A stretch of DNA of 64,000 nucleotides from Lutraria lutraria (taxonomy: Eukaryota > Mollusca > Bivalvia > Venerida > Mactridae). This document shows positions 57,713 to 64,000 of the stretch, in pieces. Location of the stretch: positions 37,339,501 to 37,403,500 of the forward strand of contig OZ026842.1 of the NCBI GenBank assembly GCA_964023205.1, in the 5' to 3' direction. Positions within the stretch are counted from its first letter, which is position 1. Each line of letters opens with the position of its first letter. The notes beneath the pieces were generated by a model. The model saw only the letters and a list, made by a program, of their open reading frames with translations. It did no database searches and was not told the DNA's origin. The position numbers and the translations under genes are program-made.

Positions 57713-58035
57713 ATGTCGCAGCGTACACTCAACATTATTAAGAGAAAGTATACAACCTTAGGGTTGTATATTGAACAACTCGAAATGCAGTTAGAAGAGC
57801 TGCGCTTGGAGGTCAAGACCCTGAGAGAGGGGAAGAAGTTCGCTGAGGAGGTCGTAGTGGAGTCTGGGGAAGAGGACTGGGGGATACCCCTCAAGAATCA
57901 ACCCCAGAGAACTGGGAAGATGAGTTGGTAGAGGTTCCGTCGGACCTCTATCAACCCACGCCGGACCCGAAAGAAGTGGAGAAATGGGACAAGTGGTGTC
58001 CCGCTTGTATGGGGAGATGCGGTCAACGCCATTAA
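57713..58035 (+). pseudogene. coiled-coil protein with C-terminal Cys motif, one-base frameshift
   Basis: It starts MSQRTLNIIKRKYTTLGLYI, with a leucine-heptad coil (EQLEMQLEELRLEVKTLREG) and an acidic VVVESGEEDW segment. After a G run at 57879-57883 (five G, six in the second element) the frame shifts and the conserved C-terminus continues in another frame to 58033-58035, ending with a CPACMGRCGQRH motif that could bind zinc. The intact counterpart is 62996-63319 (107 residues). The coil suggests a dimeric regulator (inference). Two stem-loops follow 20 nt after the stop. Confidence 0.7.
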
Positions 58036-58054
58036 TCCCCATACAAGCACCAAC

Positions 58055-58070
58055 GGTCCTTTTCAGGACC
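58055..58070 (+). terminator. histone-type 3' stem-loop, covarying variant
   Basis: GGTCCTTTTCAGGACC: the third stem pair is T-A, not C-G, so pairing is kept while sequence changes. It lies 20 nt after the stop at 58033-58035. Confidence 0.8.
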
Positions 58071-58076
58071 AACAAC

Positions 58077-58092
58077 GGCCCTTTTCAGGGCC
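58077..58092 (+). terminator. histone-type 3' stem-loop with downstream purine element
   Basis: GGCCCTTTTCAGGGCC, exact consensus, 6 nt after the first hairpin. CAGAAAGAAT at 58104-58113 lies at the usual distance of a U7-pairing histone downstream element. Confidence 0.85.
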
Positions 58093-58269
58093 CCCATACA
58101 ATTCAGAAAGAATCACTCTCATATTGTCAATATTATCATACTTTACTATTTACTACTATATTTACATTCCTATCTGATGACGTCAAATCATGACGTCATT
58201 TATAAACTTGCTGGTGGGTAGACGTTGGGAGGTAAGTTTTATAGAGTTAAACATTTGATTGCTGTGATT

Positions 58270-58745
58270 ATGACATTTTTTTCCTACAAATGCATGCAAA
58301 GTGCTGTGATTATATTAAGTATAACATTTCCAACAAATGTATGTACAGTATTCAAAGTGATAGTATGACGTGTACAAAGTATTTCCTACAAATACATGCA
58401 AAGTGCTGTGCTAGTATGTATGAAGTACAAAGTATTTTCAACAAATGTATGCAGTATTCAAATTGCTGTGATAGTATATATTAAGTATACAGTATTCAAA
58501 GTGATAGTATGACGTGTACAAAGTATTTCCTACAAATACATGCAAAGTGCTGTGCTAGTATGTATGAAGTACAAAGTATTTTCAACAAATGTATGCAGTA
58601 TTCAAATTGCTGTGATAGTATGACGTGTACAAAGTATAACATTTTCAACAAATGTATTTCCCACAAATGCATACAAAGTGCCATGATTGTATTACGTGTA
58701 ATATTTTCTACAAAGTGCTGTGATTGTATGATGTGTACAAAGTAG
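58270..58745. repeat. tandem repeat array with GTGCTGTGATAGTATGACGT units
   Basis: Degenerate units of roughly 45-130 bp contain CAAAGTATTTCCTACAAATA, ATGCAAAGTGCTGTG and AGTATGACGTGTACAAAG. A block of about 130 bp is nearly duplicated (58350-58470 versus 58500-58630). A few copies are present at about 62750-62815 in the second element. Possible enhancer or replication region; no coding. Confidence 0.7.
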
Positions 58746-58784
58746 ATCTAACCTTGAAGTGTTGGAACAAATAAAATAAGTGTC

Positions 58785-58930
58785 GGCCTTGACGTGTCAC
58801 AATTGGCCTTGAAGTGCCACACAAAGACAAAATCCTTGACGTGTCGGCCTTGACGTGTCAAAAATAACCTTGACGTGTCAAACTGCTTGACGTGTCAAAA
58901 ATAACCTGTCAAAAAATAACCTTGAACGTC
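58785..58930. promoter_or_regulatory. array of TTGACGTGTC (CRE/ATF-like) sites
   Basis: CTTGACGTGTC occurs about six times, with variants TTGAAGTGCC and TTGAACGTCG, within 150 bp upstream of a TATA box. TGACGTG is a core for CREB/ATF/XBP1-type bZIP proteins. Confidence 0.55.
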
Positions 58931-58982
58931 GCGCTCTACGTGGCCTTGAACATGTAGAACACTGGCGCGTGCAGGTAAAAAG

Positions 58983-58990
58983 TATAAATA
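58983..58990 (+). promoter_or_regulatory. TATA box of the MESFNMPYD gene
   Basis: AGTATAAATACCCCCGGCGC, with the ATG 36 bp beyond the box. The same TATA, spacing and GGCGCAGACAC context are conserved at 62605-62612 in the second element. Confidence 0.8.
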
Positions 58991-59025
58991 CCCCCGGCGC
59001 AGACACTATTTTTTCATTAGCTAGC

Positions 59026-59687
59026 ATGGAGTCCTTCAACATGCCATACGATATATTGAGAGAAGCACTAGAATCGTCTGAGTTGTTAGACCAGAATGCG
59101 GGTATGCATTACAACCAGCCAAAGTACAGTCAACTACAGTATAGTCAACCACAGTAAAGCCTGCCTAAGTACAGTCAACCACAGTACAGCCTGCCCAAGT
59201 ACAGTCAACAGTCCATGGTAGATGTACAGCCAATACAGTCCATGGTAGATGTAAAGCCAATACAGCCCATGGTAGATGTACAGTCCATGGTAGATGTACA
59301 ACCCCCTATGGCGAATACACAGCCTATGGTAGATGTACAACCCACTATGACGAATACACAGTCTATACAGCCTATGGCGAATACAACGGGTGATACAAAG
59401 CCTACAACGGGATTGTCTGTTCTACAAGGTATCAGGGAAGAAATGGTGCAGATGAATCAAGTTAAGAGATGGTCAGACTCATGAAAAATCAAGAAGTACG
59501 GTTTAAGCCACAAGAAATGATTGTACCTGTACAGTTTATGTATGATTCAAAGAAACGAAAACATGAGCATGAGAAAAAGAAACCGGAGCATGACAAAAAG
59601 AAACCGGAGATGACAGAAACGAAGAAACGAAAACATGACCTTGAGAAACAACCTCGGGGCAAGTATGGTAAAGAAATAAAGAAATGA
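59026..59687 (+). pseudogene. MESFNMPYD repeat protein, nonsense and frameshift
   Basis: The conserved N-terminus is MESFNMPYDILREALESSEL. A Tyr/Gln/Pro repeat region follows (YSQPQ, then MVDVQP units). A TAA at 59155-59157 interrupts the repeats in frame, at a position where sister repeats have TAC. The frame then stays open to 59484, while a Lys-rich basic tail (KKRKHEHEKKKPEHDKKKP) in another frame ends at 59685-59687. Acidic head, repeat linker and nuclear-type basic tail suggest a regulatory or DNA-associated protein (inference). A histone-type stem-loop lies 30 nt after the final stop. Confidence 0.6.
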
Positions 59688-59707
59688 CGATCCGACTAAC
59701 CACGACC

Positions 59708-60174
<467 letters not shown>

Positions 60175-60280
60175 CTGGTAGCTGGGCTTGAGCCCTGACC
60201 CTCTACCAGTGAGAAGTTGTAGTGATTTAAAGTCAGCGACCTTAACCACTCGACCAAGGAGGCGGGTCAGGATCCTAGAT
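60175..60280 (-). repeat. tRNA-derived SINE (family B), 5' head, split by the Polinton
   Basis: On the minus strand CCTTGGTCGAGTGGTTAAGG and a GGGCTCAAGCCC B-box form the tRNA-like head. It continues across the Polinton at 42077. The SINE duplication GGATCCTAGAT is at 60270-60280. Confidence 0.9.
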
Positions 60281-62241
60281 AAACATGAAAGTCGTATTGT
60301 TTTTCGACGAAGTCTTTATTAGATATACAGTGCACACTCTCCAAAGCAATACCCTTTGAGTGTAGTAAAAGCATGCTGTTGTTGCGCGGTTGTTGCTCTA
60401 AATTAATAGCTAAATCGTTCTGTGGGAAAATTCCTGCTGTTAAAGTGAGGCTGTCGCTCAAGGTAGGGCCGCTCTAGAGAGGCTGTACTATACAAGTTAT
60501 TAATATTAATCCAGAAATAAGGGCCCCTCAAATAAGGTCAAATGTTAATGATCACATTTACTAGCCCCCTAACCGACATGAGTTCGAATCCTAGACAAAT
60601 TCGACAATTTAAGAAAGCCTTCCAGCTAGCTTACGATATATCGGTGGTTTTACCAGGTGCAGGTCTGGGGTCTTTCTTCAGCATTAGAGAGGTAGAAGTG
60701 ACGCCGGATGTTGTTGCAACGCAATACGTCAGTGAAAAATCTCACTGATATAAAATGAGTCAAGTAGATAACGAACAGTACCAACAGGGCCATCAACATA
60801 TGGGTTAAATCTCCAAACATATTGTAAACAAACAACTTGTCTTTATAGGTTAACAGCATTCGGAAATACTACTTTAAGAGTAGGCCAATTGTTTTGTTTA
60901 CGAAAAAACGAGCCGAACTATAGTTCAATTTTCTTATAGTCAAGGTCGAATATTGGACGATACCATTGAAAGGTAATAACTGTAAATTGATTGCCCAAAT
61001 CATTTTAAATCCGTAGTAAAGTATCATTCACGTAAACCAGAGTTATGGTGTATTGGATAAGGTCAAAGGGGTTTGTCACAAAAAAAATCAAAAAAAAATT
61101 TTTTTTTCATGTAACCCATATAATATATAGAAGGGAAACAACTTCGACAATTCGAATTTTCCAACGCGTGTTATAAACTTCCATGTTATTGCAATGCAGT
61201 ACAAAATAGTTAACTCATATATAGCGCAACGTATGGGCAACTCAACACGCTTACAGAAAATGTATACTTTTACTACCTTTAAAGATATTCTAAACTCGCT
61301 ATTGAAGATTTTTCACTCGAAAAATGGTCAAATTTTACAAAACGACACACTGTCGTAAAATCGCAGCGTGTATACCGGTATACATGTACAGAGTGGAAAT
61401 GTTAAATTACTGACACAACTTCTTAGAATGGGCCTTAATTCATAATAAAACACTTTAATATACTAACTGCCAATGATTTCGCATCTCGGAAAGCACTTTT
61501 AGCGAAGAATTTGCGTATTTTTTTATTCAATAAGCCGGTGTAGCATAAAATTTTGACCCCGTGGAAAAATGACCCCAGGGGTCATTTTTCAACGGATTAT
61601 TGATCAATTTTCAACGTTAAATATTGACCCATACCGTTAAATAATGACCCCATTACGCGTGAAAATTTGACCCTCGTTAAAAACTGATCAACCTTTGTTA
61701 GAGTTATTTTCAGCGTCAGTAAATAATTATATAATGTAAGTCATTCTCACGATTTCTGTTAATAAAACTCTATAGGTAATTTGAATTTCGTATTTAAACG
61801 ATCTTAAAGAGGTTCTTTCGTTGTGTATTGATGGCGTCAGACACCGAAATTTTCATTTTAGTTGAAAAGCTGACAAATTGTATGAAACATTGAAAAACCA
61901 TCATCCAAGCTGAAACAAGAGTTTTGCGGCATATTGAGAATGCATGGTGCCGAGATTGAGAGTTTATCCGGTGCGACTTCCAAGGTTCTGGGCAAGGTTC
62001 TGGATAAACTGTCTCCGTTTCGGCACCAATCATATATGTATTCGATTTGTCCTGTTCCAGTAACAAAATAAGTCCCAAAACACTTGTAGTGCCCGATGAC
62101 GCGTTGCATCGCTAAATGTAAAATTGACCGTTTTAGACATAATGGATCACAGAAACTAGTACAAGCAAACCTTATTGTACGTCGACGGAAGTCGACGTAC
62201 ACTCTGGTATGCTTATTTTTAAATGGCAATGCAAAATCGCA
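60281..62241. other. intergenic host DNA between the two Polintons
   Basis: No convincing gene. A/T runs at about 61080-61110; a cluster of short inverted TTGACCCC/GGGGTCAA motifs at 61550-61680; a GTCGACGGAAGTCGAC palindrome near 62180. Confidence 0.5.
61550..61680. repeat. cluster of inverted TGACCCC motifs
   Basis: ATTTTGACCCCGTGG, AATGACCCCAGGGGTCATTT, AATATTGACCCATACCG and AAATTTGACCCTCG follow each other with a central perfect palindrome. Probably a MITE or transposon end. Confidence 0.5.
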
Positions 62242-62428
62242 AGTAGTAATGGGCGTTACCCTGGGACCCGGGTCATATAGAATATAGAGGGGGTGGGTCC
62301 CCAAAGTAAACAAAATTGTGACAAATTAGGACACATTGGAATCCATTGGAAATCCATGTTGTACCCCCAAAATAGTATGAATTGAATTTTCGGAAACTTC
62401 TGGGACCATTGTTTTGTGTGTGTATAGA

Positions 62429-62569
62429 CTAAAATTTAGACAATGAGAGAATTTTCTTTGGCTGGTTGTACTTCGGCTGGTTGTAATGCATACCCGCATT
62501 CTGGTCTATCAACTCAGATGATTCTAGTGCTTCTCTCAATACATCGTATGGCATGTTGAAGGACTCCAT
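62429..62569 (-). pseudogene. MESFNMPYD gene of the second element, truncated into the TIR
   Basis: 46 residues: the conserved head MESFNMPYDVLREALESSEL is followed after about 35 residues by sequence read from the TIR (KKILSLSKF). The repeat region and basic tail of the first copy are deleted, along with the TIR stem-loop. Confidence 0.65.
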
Positions 62570-62604
62570 GCTAGATAATGAAAAAATAGTGTCTGCGCCG
62601 GGGG

Positions 62605-62612
62605 TATTTATA
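62605..62612 (-). promoter_or_regulatory. TATA box, second element
   Basis: TATAAATA on the minus strand in the same AGTATAAATACCCCCGGCGC context as 58983-58990, again 36 bp before the ATG. Confidence 0.75.
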
Positions 62613-62938
62613 CTTTTTGCCTGCACGCGCCAGTGTTCTATTAGGTCAAGGTTATTTTTGACAAGTTTTTTTGAATAAGTGTGACACTTCAAGTTTTTTT
62701 TTGTACCAGTGTGACACTTCATATCTCAGCAATTTGCAGACTGTATACATTTGTTGAAAATGATTGTACATCACACATCATACTATCACAGCACTTATAT
62801 TTGTAGGAAATGTTATAATCAAATGTTTATAGAAAACTTACCTCACACCGTATATTAAGTTTGTATTTGGTGTTATCAGATAGGACATTTACTAGTAATA
62901 TTGACAATATGAGAGTGATTCTTTCTGAATTGTATGGG

Positions 62939-62954
62939 GGCCCTGAAAAGGGCC
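62939..62954 (-). terminator. histone-type 3' stem-loop, second element (distal)
   Basis: GGCCCTTTTCAGGGCC on the minus strand, with CAGAAAGAAT at the same distance downstream as in the first element. Confidence 0.85.
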
Positions 62955-62960
62955 GTTGGT

Positions 62961-62976
62961 GGTCCTGAAAAGGACC
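62961..62976 (-). terminator. histone-type 3' stem-loop, second element (proximal, covarying)
   Basis: GGTCCTTTTCAGGACC on the minus strand, 19 nt after the stop at 62996-62998. Confidence 0.8.
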
Positions 62977-62995
62977 GTTGGTGCTTGTATGGGGA

Positions 62996-63319
62996 TTAAT
63001 GGCGTTGACCGCATCTTCCCATACAAGCGGGACACCACTTGTCCCATTTCTGGACATCCTTGGGGTCCGGTGTGGGTTGGTAGAGGTTCGACGGAACCTC
63101 CGTGAGCTCATCCTCCCTGTTCTCTGGGGTTGATTCTTGGGGGGTATCCCCCCAGTCCTCTTCCCCAGAGCTGACCACGACCTCCTCTACAAACTGCTTC
63201 CCCTCTCTTAGGGTCTTCACTTCAAAACGCAGCTCTTCTAGCTGCATCTCAAGTTGTTCAATATACCGCCCTAAGGCAGCATATTTTCTTTTAATAATGT
63301 TAACTGTTCTCTGTGACAT
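62996..63319 (-). CDS. coiled-coil protein with C-terminal CPAC motif, intact copy
   Basis: 107 residues: MSQRTVNIIKRKYAALGRYI, leucine coil, acidic VVSSGEEDWGDTPQE, a Pro-rich EVPSNLYQPTPDPKD segment and terminal WCPACMGRCGQRH. It is full length here, which shows that the 57713 copy carries a one-base deletion. Divergent from the MGNC gene at 63516 across the CCAAT array. No family recognised. Confidence 0.75.
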   Translation of the reverse strand: MSQRTVNIIKRKYAALGRYIEQLEMQLEELRFEVKTLREGKQFVEEVVVSSGEEDWGDTPQESTPENREDELTEVPSNLYQPTPDPKDVQKWDKWCPACMGRCGQRH

Positions 63320-63378
63320 CTTGATACATAATGAAATTAGATCAAGGCAAGGTCACTGACTCTCATACAAGGACTCTG

Positions 63379-63455
63379 ATTGGTCCATTTTAACGGTATT
63401 TCATTGGTCCATTTTAACGGTATTTCATTGGTCTATTTTAATGGCATTTCATTGG
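63379..63455. promoter_or_regulatory. four CCAAT boxes at 24-bp spacing, second element
   Basis: ATTGG at 63379, 63403, 63427 and 63451, the same number and spacing as 57572-57648, in reverse orientation, between the divergent genes. Confidence 0.7.
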
Positions 63456-63515
63456 TCTGTTCAAGGTCAGTGTTTTTTTCGTGTTCCATAGCTCATTTAT
63501 GTTTCATGATTCAAC

Positions 63516-63752
63516 ATGGGCAACTGCTTGAAAAGTACTTCTGATGAACCTAACTTGTCTGAGTTACAAGAAGATGTTTGGGTGGTCAAGATGGGTAATT
63601 TGTACCCAGACTTGTCTGAATTTCAAGATGCATGTGTAGAAGTGAAGATGGATATCAAGATGGGTAATTTATACCCTGACCTTGCCATTTACTATGATGA
63701 GGATTTGAGAGCCAACTATTGGCGATACTTATTTCTTGCAGAAATGCAATAA
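63516..63752 (+). CDS. 78-residue MGNC protein, second element
   Basis: MGNCLKSTSDEPNLSELQED start, two MGNLYPDL motifs, ending YWRYLFLAEMQ. Only five residue differences from 57250-57486, with no gap. The conserved acylation-type start and duplicated motif argue for a real gene. Confidence 0.75.
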   Translation: MGNCLKSTSDEPNLSELQEDVWVVKMGNLYPDLSEFQDACVEVKMDIKMGNLYPDLAIYYDEDLRANYWRYLFLAEMQ

Positions 63753-63762
63753 ATTACCCAAC

Positions 63763-63778
63763 GGCCCTTATTAGGGCC
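63763..63778 (+). terminator. histone-type 3' stem-loop after the MGNC gene, second element
   Basis: GGCCCTTATTAGGGCC, 10 nt after the stop, followed by ACCA; identical in sequence and spacing to 57224-57239. Confidence 0.8.
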
Positions 63779-64000
63779 ACCATATGTGTTAGATTCGTTT
63801 TATATCTCAAGCAAAGACAAAAGCATATTACATTGTATATCATTTTATTTTTGAAAACATTCTGAGTAACAAAGTGTAACAAAGTACAATCAAGTTCAAA
63901 GTACAAACAACAAAGTACACCAAAATACAACTCACTTAGTCTCCAATTGTTTTTTGTCCAACAAATTGTCCAACAAATTGTCCAACACATTGTCCGGATT

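Larger units (their letters stand above)
62242..64000 (+). mobile_element. second Polinton-like element, left end only, inverted relative to the first
   Basis: It starts AGTAGTAATGGGCGTTACCC, the divergent TIR start, and follows the right part of the first element in reverse order: TIR, MESFNMPYD gene, stem-loops, coiled-coil gene, CCAAT array and MGNC gene. It then reaches the sequence downstream of the zinc-knuckle gene at the window edge. ATCGCA at 62236-62241 is the candidate target duplication; the other end is outside. The right part of the MESFNMPYD gene and the CA tract are missing. Confidence 0.85.

Overview
The window looks like nuclear DNA of a spiralian animal, most likely a bivalve mollusc (inference). 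It is AT-rich and intron-rich, packed with tRNA-derived SINEs, MITEs and minisatellites, and its three recognisable host genes have ordinary metazoan GT-AG exons. Host genes occupy the left half. The last three coding exons of a MAP4K4/TNIK/MINK1-type kinase lie at 770-2174 (+). A complete seven-exon CFAP300 gene runs from 11357 down to 7507 (-). A complete six-coding-exon SLC16 monocarboxylate-transporter-like gene lies at 19109-27125 (+). A small intronless cysteine-rich secreted protein lies at 40653-41045 (-).

The spaces between are full of mobile DNA with resolvable ends. A fold-back element of about 5.4 kb (11502-16910) has a 9-10 bp target duplication. A fold-back element of 3.4 kb (34591-37994) has arms of 21-bp tandem repeats and a 6-bp duplication. 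A 2.3-kb TIR element (38163-40457) has a 5-bp duplication. Several SINE and MITE copies and long tandem arrays fill much of the rest.

The main object is a complete Polinton/Maverick (adintovirus-like) element at 42078-60174. It is 18.1 kb, with TIRs starting AGTAGTATAC and a perfect 6-bp target duplication CTGGTA. It sits inside a SINE that keeps its own 11-bp duplication GGATCCTAGAT. Its minus-strand block encodes, from right to left: protein-primed DNA polymerase B, four small ORFs, a packaging ATPase, basic virion-like proteins, a chromodomain integrase, a two-helix membrane protein, a penton-like protein, a pX-like minor protein, the major capsid protein, a small Cys/His protein, an adenain-like protease and a coiled-coil protein. 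The major capsid gene has two frameshifts, polymerase B is broken near its N-terminus, and a zinc-knuckle gene is split by a MITE, so this copy is a fossil. A second related element begins at 62242 in inverted orientation and leaves the window.

The most unusual signal is in the element's expression signals. Nine 16-nt hairpins match, or covary with, the metazoan replication-dependent histone mRNA 3' stem-loop. All lie just downstream of ORFs of the Polinton pair, in the correct orientation, and several are followed by a purine-rich U7-type downstream element. A divergent gene pair is separated by four CCAAT boxes at exact 24-bp spacing in both elements. Together these resemble a histone H2A-H2B gene pair. 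Interior late genes instead end with ordinary AATAAA signals, and three pairs of late ORFs are joined by ATGA stop-start overlaps.
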